Part shown: positions 37,513-46,787 of the stretch, one piece after another
Numbering within the stretch: the stretch's first letter is position 1
How the letters are laid out: every line of letters begins with the position of its first letter
NCBI RefSeq assembly: GCF_011398355.1
Contig: NZ_AP021889.1
Location: 1,178,001 to 1,242,000 of the forward strand
Direction of reading: 5' to 3'
Source: Thiosulfatimonas sediminis
GTDB taxonomy: Bacteria > Pseudomonadota > Gammaproteobacteria > Thiomicrospirales > Thiomicrospiraceae
Length of the DNA: 64,000 nt
Translations under genes and position numbers: made by a program
The notes under the pieces: model-generated
The model's input: only the letters and a program-made list of their open reading frames with translations
Databases searched by the model: none
Told to the model about the DNA's origin: nothing

Positions 37513-38427
37513 ATGACGGTATTGCAGACGATCTTAAAAAAATCGCTAATTTCCAGCGCGGTCGCATTGGCTATTTTTGGCGCTCAAGTTCAAGCGCAGA
37601 CTTTAGAGCAGCGAATTGAGCGTTTAGAGCGAGTGGCAAATAATCCTGTGTTGTTGGACATGACGCGCAAGTTAAATGAACAAGAGCGTGAGATTCAAAC
37701 ACTGCAAGATAAGGTTGAGCGTGTGCAACGTGACCTTTCACTGATGCCGGAATCGGCGCTTGCGCCAGCAGTGAAAAATGCCGCTGCACCTCAAGATGCG
37801 GCTAGCTTGAGTGAGTTACAGCAGTTGGTTGTTAATTTACAAGCGCAATTATCACAAGCCCTTGAACAACAGAAAGTGCAGGCTGCGCGTATTTTAGTGT
37901 TGCAGGATGATTTACGTCGTCTACAGGATGGCAGTGTTGCTGGGGCGGCTTCTGCGCCGTCATCGGTGTCAGAGGATGCTCCATCGGTTGTGGTACCGCC
38001 AGTCACGGAACCCAAGCCGGCCCCGGTGCTAAAACCGGCATTACGCCCTGCAACGGCGGAAGAACAAAAAGCCTATCAAGCGGCTTTTGGTTTGATGCGC
38101 AACACCAATTACGCGGATTCAGTTGTGGCTTTTGGGGACTTTATCAGTAAATATCCGCAGTCGGATTTATTGCCGAATGCCTATTATTGGCGTGCGGAAG
38201 GTATGTATATTGACAATAAATTTGAAGCCGCACTTGATGTCTATAGCCAATTGGTTCGTGACTTTCCAGAGTCTTCTAAGGCCAGTGATGCCATGTTACG
38301 TGCAGGTGACTGTTTGAGTAATTTGAAACGTGATGAAGATGCGAAAAAAGTCTATCAACGGGTAGTTCAAGAGTTTCCTGAGAGCCGCGCCGCGGCAAAT
38401 GCGCAAAAAATATTGGAAAAAATGTAA
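37513..38427 (+). CDS. cpoB: Cell division coordinator CpoB (YbgF)
   Basis: A periplasmic protein of 304 aa with a signal peptide ending at VQA. A coiled-coil segment (about 30-140, Leu/Glu/Gln-rich) mediates trimerisation. After a Pro/Ala-rich linker the C-terminal TPR repeats follow (AFGLMRNTNYADSVVAFGDF, ALDVYSQLVRDFPESSKA, AKKVYQRVVQEFPESRAA). In E. coli it couples Tol function to PBP1B during septation. It is the last tol-pal gene and is followed by a strong terminator. Confidence 0.93.
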   Translation: MTVLQTILKKSLISSAVALAIFGAQVQAQTLEQRIERLERVANNPVLLDMTRKLNEQEREIQTLQDKVERVQRDLSLMPESALAPAVKNAAAPQDAASLSELQQLVVNLQAQLSQALEQQKVQAARILVLQDDLRRLQDGSVAGAASAPSSVSEDAPSVVVPPVTEPKPAPVLKPALRPATAEEQKAYQAAFGLMRNTNYADSVVAFGDFISKYPQSDLLPNAYYWRAEGMYIDNKFEAALDVYSQLVRDFPESSKASDAMLRAGDCLSNLKRDEDAKKVYQRVVQEFPESRAAANAQKILEKM

Positions 38428-38453
38428 GCTTTTTTGAGTTGGCTTTTTCTTAT

Positions 38454-38490
38454 AAACCCACCTTGAGCGTTTGTGCTAGGTGGGTTTTTT
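38454..38490 (+). terminator. Terminator of the tol-pal-cpoB operon
   Basis: A perfect 10-bp stem (AAACCCACCT with AGGTGGGTTT) with a 14-nt loop runs into a T-tract. Confidence 0.88.
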
Positions 38491-38581
38491 GTTTCACTGG
38501 TTTTAAAAGTGCGTTGCTGAGCGCATCTGGGCTCGGTGGGTTGGTTATAATAGTTTGCTTATTTTGAGAGGGAGTGGTGGT

Positions 38582-39280
38582 ATGACATCAAACAAAAAAG
38601 CGGTTATTCTCCTGTCCGGCGGTTTAGATTCTGCGACAGTACTTGCGATTGCGCTCAGCGAAGGATATGAATGCCATACGATGAGTTTTGATTATGGTCA
38701 ACGCCATAGAGCAGAGCTGGACGCGGCTGAGAATTTGGCTAAACAGATGGGCGCGGCAACGCATCGTGTGATGGATGTCGATATGCGTAAAATTGGGGGT
38801 TCGGCCTTAACGGATGATTCTTTGGCGGTACCCATTAGCGGGGTGGTTGAAGGCGAAATTCCAATTACCTATGTGCCAGCTCGTAATACGGTTTTTCTTT
38901 CGTATGCGCTGGCTTTGGCTGAGGTGGTAGAGGCGGACGATATTTTCATTGGCGTCAATGCGGTGGATTATTCTGGTTATCCAGATTGTCGTCCTGAGTT
39001 TATTAAAGCTTTTGAAGTAATGGCAAATTTGGCGACCAAGGTTGGTGTTGAGGGGCACACCTTACGGGTAAAAACGCCGTTGATTGATTTAACCAAGGCG
39101 CAAATTATTCAGACAGGTGATGCATTAGGTGTCGATTACTCTTTAACGGTTTCGTGTTATCAGGCTGATTTGCTTGGTCGTGCCTGTGGCGTCTGCGATT
39201 CTTGTCGTTTACGTAAACAAGGTTTTGCACAGGCAGGAATCGCAGACCCGACTGTTTATTTACCAGGCGTGGTTGAGTAA
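38582..39280 (+). CDS. queC: 7-cyano-7-deazaguanine (preQ0) synthase QueC
   Basis: ATP-dependent enzyme (232 aa) converting 7-carboxy-7-deazaguanine to preQ0. The PP-loop is [15 protein letters not shown], and the C-terminal zinc site is [20 protein letters not shown] (four Cys). I chose the ATG at 38582, giving a length close to E. coli QueC and a GGGAG site upstream. TATAAT at 38546-38551 may be its -10. queE, often found between cpoB and queC, is absent here. Confidence 0.96.
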   Translation: MTSNKKAVILLSGGLDSATVLAIALSEGYECHTMSFDYGQRHRAELDAAENLAKQMGAATHRVMDVDMRKIGGSALTDDSLAVPISGVVEGEIPITYVPARNTVFLSYALALAEVVEADDIFIGVNAVDYSGYPDCRPEFIKAFEVMANLATKVGVEGHTLRVKTPLIDLTKAQIIQTGDALGVDYSLTVSCYQADLLGRACGVCDSCRLRKQGFAQAGIADPTVYLPGVVE

Positions 39281-39294
39281 AGTTGACCATAGTA

Positions 39295-39318
39295 CAGATA
39301 AGCGATGAGCGTTATCTG
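39295..39318 (+). other. Stem-loop after queC
   Basis: CAGATAA and TTATCTG form a 7-bp stem around a 10-nt loop, 14 nt past the queC stop. No T-tract follows; possible 3' stabiliser or weak terminator. Confidence 0.4.
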
Positions 39319-39513
39319 TCATTGTCAGGTCTTAATATTAGGGTAGCAGTCGTCTTATTCAGGTCAAATGGTTTTGGGCATGGAGTCGTGTCGAGTTATT
39401 CTGCTTTTGCCTAAGTTTTTGTTTTTAAAGCAGCTATCGGTGGATGCGGCAGCGTTTGAAAATATGCCGTGTCAGTGTTTCAAAAAAACTTATAAAAAAA
39501 TGTACCAAAAAGC

Positions 39514-39541
39514 TTGCGCTGATACCTCAGACTTGTATAAT
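39514..39541 (+). promoter_or_regulatory. Promoter of the tRNA-Lys pair
   Basis: TTGCGC at 39514-39519 and a perfect TATAAT at 39536-39541 are spaced by 16 bp. The GC-rich stretch after the -10 (CGCCCC) resembles a stringent-type discriminator. The first tRNA begins 17 nt downstream. Confidence 0.75.
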
Positions 39542-39558
39542 ACGCCCCATTCCGAAGG

Positions 39559-39634
39559 GGGTCGTTAGCTCAGCTGGTAGAGCAGTTGACTTTTAATCAA
39601 TTGGTCGCGCGTTCGAATCGCGCACGACCCACCA
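39559..39634 (+). tRNA. tRNA-Lys (anticodon UUU), copy 1
   Basis: A 76-nt cloverleaf with a 7-bp acceptor stem (GGGTCGT with ACGACCC), D arm containing AGCTCAGCTGGTAGAGC, an anticodon loop ACTTTTAAT giving UUU, a T-arm with GTTCGAATC, discriminator A and encoded CCA. It is identical to copy 2. Confidence 0.98.
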
Positions 39635-39687
39635 CTGGAATAAACTTTAAGCTTATTATTAAGTTTTTAGTTAACACTATACAATAT

Positions 39688-39763
39688 GGGTCGTTAGCTC
39701 AGCTGGTAGAGCAGTTGACTTTTAATCAATTGGTCGCGCGTTCGAATCGCGCACGACCCACCA
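39688..39763 (+). tRNA. tRNA-Lys (anticodon UUU), copy 2
   Basis: Identical over all 76 positions to copy 1, which ends 53 nt upstream. The spacer is AT-rich and lacks a clear promoter, so one primary transcript carrying both tRNAs is likely. A terminator follows 6 nt later. Confidence 0.98.
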
Positions 39764-39769
39764 TATTTT

Positions 39770-39804
39770 AAAACCCCGTTAGGAATGTCCTTGCGGGGTT
39801 TTTT
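39770..39804 (+). terminator. Terminator of the tRNA-Lys transcript
   Basis: AAAACCCCG pairs with CGGGGTTTT, and an inner AGGA/TCCT extension closes the loop. The stem runs into a six-T tract. Confidence 0.9.
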
Positions 39805-39872
39805 GTTTGGCTCTGCATCATTAAGCGGTGTAACAACAAGGATTGCGTTATTTCGCAATCCTTGTGGTATGG

Positions 39873-40640
39873 TCACAGTCGTTGCTGGGCAATCCGGCGC
39901 AGTGTAGCGACTTCTAAGTTGGCTTGGTCAGCAAAGCTTAGGGCGCGTTTTAGACGAGCCGGTGCTGAACGACCCATGCAGCCGTGTTCAGGGTCTCCTG
40001 CAAAGGCTTCGAGCAATCCGGTCATTAAACGGTCGGCATCTTGCGTTTGACCGCTCAGGTAAGCTTGTATCTCTAAAATATCTTGCGCTACGTCTTGCAA
40101 TAATTGCGGGTGTTCGGTTTGCAGTTGATGTACGTTGCCCCCCACTTCTAAGCCAGCAATATTGGTGGTTAGAATATATAAATTTTTACGAATCAACTCA
40201 TACAATAGTTCCGCTTCCGTATCGACAATGTACGCCGGTAAGTCCAGTTTTCCGAGTGCGTCGAACACCAATTTTGCTTGGCTGCCGTAAATCGGCGAAG
40301 GGATGACTACTTTAGAGTCCATGCCTTTTTTCTTTTCAAACCAAACTGAGATAACGGTTGGGGTTGGCAGTTTTGCGGCGATCCAGTCGCGCGGTAAAAG
40401 TTCATTTTGCAGTAAAATTATACGTTCTTGCCAGGCGCTAGGAATGGTTTGCAGAACGGTAGCAATATCGGCTTCTCCGACGGCAATCAGTACGGCTTGT
40501 GGCTCTGGTATGTCTTTCGCTAAGACGTTTAAGTCTTGATTGCGCATTGCGCCTTGTACTGGATAACCAAGGCGTAGGAAACCTCGGGCAAATACACTGC
40601 CTAGTTCGCCTAAGCCGACCACAATAATTGGATTTTTCAT
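39873..40640 (-). CDS. Rossmann-fold NAD(P)-binding protein, function unknown
   Basis: The 255-aa protein begins with a dinucleotide-binding motif (IIVVGLGELGSVFARGFLRLGY). The rest is reminiscent of 6-phosphogluconate/ketopantoate-reductase-like dehydrogenases: a substrate-binding helical half starts near AELLYELIRKNLYILTTNIAG. I cannot assign a substrate. I chose the ATG at 40640 because AAGGAG lies 5 nt upstream; the longer frame adds a non-family-like leader. It is convergent with the tRNA unit and stands alone. Confidence 0.75.
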   Translation of the reverse strand: MKNPIIVVGLGELGSVFARGFLRLGYPVQGAMRNQDLNVLAKDIPEPQAVLIAVGEADIATVLQTIPSAWQERIILLQNELLPRDWIAAKLPTPTVISVWFEKKKGMDSKVVIPSPIYGSQAKLVFDALGKLDLPAYIVDTEAELLYELIRKNLYILTTNIAGLEVGGNVHQLQTEHPQLLQDVAQDILEIQAYLSGQTQDADRLMTGLLEAFAGDPEHGCMGRSAPARLKRALSFADQANLEVATLRRIAQQRL

Positions 40641-40785
40641 AAGACTCCTTTTTGAACCCAAGGTTTTAAGAGGGATGTTTTGGTGCAATCTTGCACTAAA
40701 CTGGTAGTTTATCGTTTATTTGTTGGGTGGATGTTTTAGAATAACCGCTCGTCAACATCTATATTTAATCGCAAGGATATTAGCA

Positions 40786-41040
40786 ATGAATCAACCAAAA
40801 GCAAAGTTCACTTGGCATTATTATGTTATGGCATTCGGGGCTTTATTGGCGATGCTGGCAGGAACTTTGGGGGCGATTGGAGGAATCGTTTCGGGTTTAG
40901 CGATTGCGGTTTTAAGCCACCCAAGAATCCAGTTCCAGGGGATTGGCCGCTTTGTATTTTATGTGCTTTTTTTGATTATTTACGTGTTTGCTTTTCCAGA
41001 CCCACAAGTTGTACGTGAGATGATGACGCACGCCAATTAA
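40786..41040 (+). CDS. Small membrane protein of unknown function (84 aa)
   Basis: Predicted two-helix inner-membrane protein: helix 1 within YYVMAFGALLAMLAGTLGAI continuing through GGIVSGLAIAVL, helix 2 within RFVFYVLFLIIYVFAF. The N-terminus is basic and short. AAGGA precedes the ATG by 8 nt, supporting this start over a longer in-frame extension to 40720. I do not recognise a family. It stands alone between a divergent gene and a 412-nt gap. Confidence 0.65.
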   Translation: MNQPKAKFTWHYYVMAFGALLAMLAGTLGAIGGIVSGLAIAVLSHPRIQFQGIGRFVFYVLFLIIYVFAFPDPQVVREMMTHAN

Positions 41041-41452
41041 TTGAAAAGCTTTGTAGGGCTATGTAATTACAAGAGGTTTTGACTTTTTTGTCCGTCGATA
41101 ATCTTTTCAGGTGCTATTACCGAGTTTATTTAAATGGCATTTATTGAATTAAGGGTGATTTTTCTGAACCATATTGATTGATGTTTTTTTGATGAACGTC
41201 CTTAGCGTGCAAACTGGTGGTTAAAGCACGCCGTTTTAAACTTTGTGCACGCTGAGTTCTAGAGCCAAAAAACGGAATCTTAATATGCTGGGGTTCGGTG
41301 TTTAAAGGCGCACTTCAAAAAATAATTTTCCTGTTTTGGTGCGAAAATTGTCAAAGTGGAACACTCTTTGATAGGTGAGGCGATTGTTGAGCTTGTCGAT
41401 AGCCTATTTTAAATTCAAACATCGGGATCACACTCTTTTACTGAGATACTTA
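41041..41452. other. Intergenic region upstream of ntrBC with an inverted repeat
   Basis: No gene is visible. AGCGTGCA (41204-41211) and TGCACGCT (41246-41253) form a perfect 8-bp inverted repeat enclosing 34 nt, in which partial further pairing is possible. At 41336-41351, TTGGTGCG-N4-TTGT matches the sigma-54 -24 element and its spacing, but the -12 GC is GT. Both are candidate control elements for ntrB. Confidence 0.4.
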
Positions 41453-42535
41453 ATGAGTAAGCAGACCATTCAAATGATTCAAACAGAAAGTGACGATTTT
41501 TTTAGAGAAGTGCTAGAGGGGTTGACCACCGCCGTATTATGGGTTGATCGATCACAGACTATTACCTTTATGAATGTCGCAGCGGGTGAGATTTTTCAGC
41601 TTAGTCCTTCACGTGTGATTGGAACTCGCTGGCATAAATTGATGCCGAACTTAATTGAATCGCTTGAGTTAGCGGACGAAAAAAAAATTACAGTGCATGA
41701 ATATGTTGTTGAACAGTCCGATCTGTTTAAAGTACGAGTGAGTTGCACCATTTCGCCTTACGAACTTGGTGTGGAGCGCGGCTGGTTGTTTGAACTCTAT
41801 AATACCGAACGGCATCACCGAATTGTCGAAGAGGACGAGCGTTGGCATCAATATGAGGCGGGCAATTTACTGATTCGTACTTTGGCGCATGAAGTCAAAA
41901 ACCCACTGGCTGGTATTTTGGGGGCTGCGCAACTCTTGCAACGACGTTTTGAACCGAGTGATAAAGCCAATGATTTTTTAGATATTATTTCCAAAGAGGT
42001 TTTGCGACTGAAAAATTTGGTTGATCGAATGCTTGGACCAAAACAGTCGAATGAAAAAGAAGAGCATAATATCCATGAATTGATTCGTTATGTGTTACAG
42101 ATTACCGAAGGTGAAAAACCAAATAATGTCTATGTCAAACTCGATTATGATCCATCGATTCCCGAGGTGATGATCGATTTTGAAGCCATGGTGCAAGCCT
42201 TGTTGAATTTGGTCAAAAATGCGATTCAGGCGATGCAGCAGTATGGCGGTATGTTGACCATCAGAACACGGGTTGAGCATAAGTTTACATTGGGGACACA
42301 GACTTACCCGTTGGTGGCGCTGATCAGCATCAGTGATGAGGGTGAGGGAATCGCCCCCGAAGTGTTCGATTCGATTTTTTATCCGATGGTCAGTACCAAA
42401 AAAGAAGGGACTGGTTTAGGTTTGCCGGTGGCGCAAAATGTCTTGCGCCAGCACGATGGGTTAATTGTCGCGGAGAGTGAGCCGGGCAAAACCACGTTTA
42501 ATGTATATCTCCCGCTTAAGCAAAAGGAACGCTAA
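41453..42535 (+). CDS. glnL: Nitrogen regulation sensor histidine kinase NtrB (GlnL)
   Basis: Cytosolic kinase of 360 aa with no membrane helix, as is normal for NtrB. An N-terminal PAS domain (VLEGLTTAVLWVDRSQTITFMN) is followed by HisKA with the phospho-accepting His in RTLAHEVKNPLAGILGAAQLL. The ATPase domain has an N box (LLNLVKNAIQAM) and glycine loops (DEGEGIAPEVF, KKEGTGLGLPVAQNVL). The activity is controlled by PII in enterobacteria; a PII gene lies 3 kb away. It ends 4 nt before ntrC. No glnA is adjacent. Confidence 0.94.
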   Translation: MSKQTIQMIQTESDDFFREVLEGLTTAVLWVDRSQTITFMNVAAGEIFQLSPSRVIGTRWHKLMPNLIESLELADEKKITVHEYVVEQSDLFKVRVSCTISPYELGVERGWLFELYNTERHHRIVEEDERWHQYEAGNLLIRTLAHEVKNPLAGILGAAQLLQRRFEPSDKANDFLDIISKEVLRLKNLVDRMLGPKQSNEKEEHNIHELIRYVLQITEGEKPNNVYVKLDYDPSIPEVMIDFEAMVQALLNLVKNAIQAMQQYGGMLTIRTRVEHKFTLGTQTYPLVALISISDEGEGIAPEVFDSIFYPMVSTKKEGTGLGLPVAQNVLRQHDGLIVAESEPGKTTFNVYLPLKQKER

Positions 42536-42539
42536 GTCA

Positions 42540-43982
42540 ATGACACAGGTAGCACAAGAGATGGTAGACGCCCCGATTGTATGGGTTGTGGATGATGATG
42601 CGTCGATTCGCTGGGTATTAGAGGCGGCGCTGGAGGATAAGCCTTATAACGTCAAGGTATTTGATTCCCCTTTGCGTGCTTTGCAGACAATCGATGAGTA
42701 CCCTCCGGCAGCGGTGCTCTCTGATGTGCGTATGCCCGATATGGATGGTCTGACCTTTATGGAGGCGATTCATGAAAAGGATAAGCAGATTCCGGTGATT
42801 ATTATGACTGCGCACGCCGATTTGGATACGGCAGTGAAGTCGTTTCAAAGCGAAGCGTTTGAATATCTTCCAAAGCCGTTTGATATTGATGAAGCGGCCT
42901 CCTTGATTGATCGTGCAGTCAAGCGTCATCTGTCCGGCGGTTTGGCACGTGTCCATCGCACTAAAAAAAGCAATAAGCAGCCGTTGAATATTATTGGTGG
43001 CGCACCGGCCATGCAAGAGGTGTTTCGCGTACTCGGACGGGTGTCAAAACTGGATGTAACGGTGTTGATTAATGGTCAGACAGGGACCGGTAAGGAATTA
43101 GTTGCGCGCGCGCTGCACGAATTAAGCCCTCGTGCCGAAGGGCCTTTTGTGGCACTAAATACGGCAGCGATTCCGCGAGAGCTGTTGGAATCCGAATTGT
43201 TTGGGCATGAAAAAGGGGCGTTTACGGGAGCGCATTCGCAACGCATTGGGCGTTTTGAGCAGGCGGATGGTGGCACGCTGTTTTTAGATGAGATTGGTGA
43301 TATGCCGGTCGACTTACAAACGCGTCTCTTACGTGTTTTAAACGATGGTAGTTTTTACCGCGTGGGTGGTCGTAATCCAATTACCACCAATGTGCGAATC
43401 GTTGCTGCCACTCACCAAAATATGGAACGCTTGGTGCGCGAGGGGCGCTTCCGTGAAGATTTACTCTATCGTCTGAATATTATTCGTATTAAGGTACCGG
43501 CTTTGCGTGAAAGGCGCGAAGACATTCCGTTATTGGCGCGTTTTTATATGGAGCTTGAGGCCAAAGCGCTGAAATTGGAAGAGAAACAGTTAAGCAAAGA
43601 AGTCGAAGCTTTTTTGTCCGCTTTACCGTGGCCGGGGAATGTCCGGCAACTGCGCAGTCTATGCACATGGTTAACCATTATGGCGCCGGACAAAACGGTT
43701 TATGTAGAGGATTTACCCTTAGAGCTGCAGCGACCGACAGAAGATGGTACTGCTGAAGCTGGGAATGATAATTGGGAAGGGCCTTTGCGTCGTTGGGCGC
43801 AAAACTTTTTGGCGTCAGGAAAGGAGGGGTTGCATACTTCGGCAGAGTCGAAATTTGAAACGGTGCTAATTGAGGAAGCTTTAAAACACAGTTCCGGACA
43901 TCGCCAAAAAGCTGCAGCCCTGTTGGGTTGGGGGCGTAACACCTTAACCCGAAAAACGCAAACGTTAGGTCTGGATGACTAA
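42540..43982 (+). CDS. glnG: Nitrogen regulator NtrC (GlnG), sigma-54 activator
   Basis: Response regulator of 480 aa. The receiver domain has VWVVDDDASIRWVLEAAL, the phospho-Asp in VLSDVRMPDMDGLTFME and the Lys in YLPKPFD. The AAA+ domain has GQTGTGKELVARALHE, the sigma-54-contact loop GAFTGAH, and LFLDEIGDMP. The C-terminal Fis-type helix-turn-helix is HRQKAAALLGWGRNTLTRKTQTL. It is coupled to ntrB and activates nitrogen-limitation genes. Confidence 0.96.
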   Translation: MTQVAQEMVDAPIVWVVDDDASIRWVLEAALEDKPYNVKVFDSPLRALQTIDEYPPAAVLSDVRMPDMDGLTFMEAIHEKDKQIPVIIMTAHADLDTAVKSFQSEAFEYLPKPFDIDEAASLIDRAVKRHLSGGLARVHRTKKSNKQPLNIIGGAPAMQEVFRVLGRVSKLDVTVLINGQTGTGKELVARALHELSPRAEGPFVALNTAAIPRELLESELFGHEKGAFTGAHSQRIGRFEQADGGTLFLDEIGDMPVDLQTRLLRVLNDGSFYRVGGRNPITTNVRIVAATHQNMERLVREGRFREDLLYRLNIIRIKVPALRERREDIPLLARFYMELEAKALKLEEKQLSKEVEAFLSALPWPGNVRQLRSLCTWLTIMAPDKTVYVEDLPLELQRPTEDGTAEAGNDNWEGPLRRWAQNFLASGKEGLHTSAESKFETVLIEEALKHSSGHRQKAAALLGWGRNTLTRKTQTLGLDD

Positions 43983-44003
43983 TATGTTGGTGCTTTTTTA
44001 AGA

Positions 44004-44801
44004 ATGCTTTGGGAGTTTTGGCAAGCGTGGCGTACGCCGCTAAACTTAAATTATGTTAAACCGCTCGGTTATTTGCATGAATCGATTGCGATGCGTGCCA
44101 GAGCAAGGCGTTGTGAGCCACATTGGCAAGCGCATTATCAGCATTGTCAAAATGGCATTTTGCAGGCGCTTAAACGGGCGGGGAATTGCTCTCATTTACA
44201 AGAAAAAAGCGTGCTGATTTTTGGTGCAGGGCACTTGGAGGATATTCCGTTAGCCGATTTGGCTGTGAATTTTAAACGGGTTATTTTAGTGGATTTGCTG
44301 TTTAGTCTGCAGGTACGACGTACGGTCAGTGTTTATTCGAACGTGCAGTTAATTGAACATGATGTTACTGAGAACTTAGCGGCATTGTTTGCTGAGCCAA
44401 AAAATACAGCAACGCAATTACAGCCTCCATCTAAGTGGTTAGATAGAACCGATATAGGGTTGGTCGTCTCGCTTAATTTGATTACTCAGTTACCGCTACT
44501 GCCAGCTAAATATTTATTAAAGCACGGTTGGTTGAGATTGGAGCAGACAGAACGGTTTTCCAGTTTATTGATTCAACAGCATTTGGATTATTTACATGCT
44601 TTTCGTTGTCCAGTCTGTTTGATCGCTGATCGGCAAATTGTCGAGTTTAATCATGCCGGCGTCCAGCTGGATGCGTTTAATCCTTGGTGGCAAGTGGCTG
44701 CGCCGTCAGTAATAGAGCAGTGGGATTGGGAGTTGGCTCCATTTGGTGAAATTCAGCGTCAGACGCGGCAAGTGCATCAGGTTGGTCTGAGTTATTGGTA
44801 A
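44004..44801 (+). CDS. Unknown protein with methyltransferase-like glycine motif
   Basis: I do not recognise this 265-aa protein. Residues 65-80 (VLIFGAGHLEDIPLADL) followed by an acidic strand end (RVILVDLLFSLQVRR) resemble motifs I and II of SAM-dependent methyltransferases, and VVSLNLITQLPLLPAKYL could be motif IV. The N-terminal 60 residues are basic and helical. There is no signal peptide. It follows ntrC by 21 nt on the same strand, so it may be co-transcribed; the ribosome site is weak. Enzyme activity is an inference. Confidence 0.6.
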   Translation: MLWEFWQAWRTPLNLNYVKPLGYLHESIAMRARARRCEPHWQAHYQHCQNGILQALKRAGNCSHLQEKSVLIFGAGHLEDIPLADLAVNFKRVILVDLLFSLQVRRTVSVYSNVQLIEHDVTENLAALFAEPKNTATQLQPPSKWLDRTDIGLVVSLNLITQLPLLPAKYLLKHGWLRLEQTERFSSLLIQQHLDYLHAFRCPVCLIADRQIVEFNHAGVQLDAFNPWWQVAAPSVIEQWDWELAPFGEIQRQTRQVHQVGLSYW

Positions 44802-44834
44802 AGAAATGGGGTTGATCATGAACAGTATCTGTTT

Positions 44835-45263
44835 TTAGAGTGCTTGTACGAGGCCGAGAATGATGGCGTAACGAAATCCTTTACCAATCAATACCAATAC
44901 CACAAATAGCCCAAAGTGCATTTTCATAACACCAGCCAGCAAAGTTAAAGCGTCGCCGATAATCGGTGTCCAAGCGAGTAACATGGATGCCGAGCCATAG
45001 CGTTGAAACCACTGTTGACTGCGTGTCAAAGAGGTTGCTTTTATTGGAAACCATCGACTGTTCTGCCAGTGCAGTAGGTAACGTCCCAATAAGTAGTTGA
45101 TTACTGAGCCGAGGGTGTTGCCGAGAGTGGCAATTAACCAGAGTACAAACAGCGAATAGCTGGGGGTTTGGCTGAGGTTAAGAAGATAAATCTCTGAGCC
45201 TCCAGGCAGTAAAGTGGCCGATAAGAGGGCTAAGCCAAATAAAACAGCATAATCAAATATCAC
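44835..45263 (-). CDS. yqaA: YqaA-family (DedA/VTT-like) inner-membrane protein
   Basis: A 142-aa membrane protein of the same length and pattern as E. coli YqaA: SATLLPGGSEIYLL, TLGNTLGSVINYLLGRYL, QQWFQRYGSASMLLAWTPIIGDALTLLAGVMKM and IGKGFRYAIIL. I chose the GTG at 45263 (GAG 7 nt upstream) over a TTG at 45299 that lies inside the PII terminator. The function is unknown; the superfamily includes lipid scramblases and flippases. Confidence 0.85.
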   Translation of the reverse strand: MIFDYAVLFGLALLSATLLPGGSEIYLLNLSQTPSYSLFVLWLIATLGNTLGSVINYLLGRYLLHWQNSRWFPIKATSLTRSQQWFQRYGSASMLLAWTPIIGDALTLLAGVMKMHFGLFVVLVLIGKGFRYAIILGLVQAL

Positions 45264-45290
45264 AATCCACTCTTTAAGCGATAAAGCAAA

Positions 45291-45310
45291 ACAGCCCAAT
45301 AAAGGGCTGT
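45291..45310 (-). terminator. Terminator of the psd-PII operon
   Basis: A perfect 7-bp stem (ACAGCCC with GGGCTGT) and 6-nt loop are followed, on the minus strand, by TTTTGCTTT. Confidence 0.75.
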
Positions 45311-45361
45311 CTCTTTGCCAGTTTTCACTGGTTTATTAGGGAAAAAAATGCGGATGTAAAC

Positions 45362-46590
<1,229 letters not shown>

Positions 46591-46736
46591 TTTAAATCCT
46601 TTACGTCTCCCTAAGGAAGCACAGAGCAATTTGGTTGAAAGGCAACGCCTCGCTGAGGTCAATCGGGTTTACTATTGCGTTTTTCTCGGCAGGGTTGAAT
46701 ATTTAACAGCCCCTATATTGACTACGGATTTTAATG

Positions 46737-46742
46737 TATAAT
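46737..46742 (+). promoter_or_regulatory. -10 element of argG
   Basis: A perfect TATAAT lies 45 nt upstream of the argG ATG. A TTGACT at 46718-46723 is too close (13 bp) for a normal -35, so the upstream half is unresolved. Confidence 0.5.
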
Positions 46743-46787
46743 CGCGCGCAATTTAGAATTTTCTCAAAGTTTTATCAAGGAACAGAA

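Noticed and set aside
39559-39763. CRISPR-like direct repeat
   Set aside because: The 129-bp periodicity is explained entirely by two tRNA genes; no short repeat-spacer array exists elsewhere in the window.
39586-39771. Open frame containing a duplicated LTFNQLVARSNRARPT-like sequence
   Set aside because: It is a translation of the two tRNA-Lys genes, a common false gene call.
46718-46742. TTGACT plus TATAAT as a full argG promoter
   Set aside because: The spacer is only 13 bp; I kept the -10 alone.
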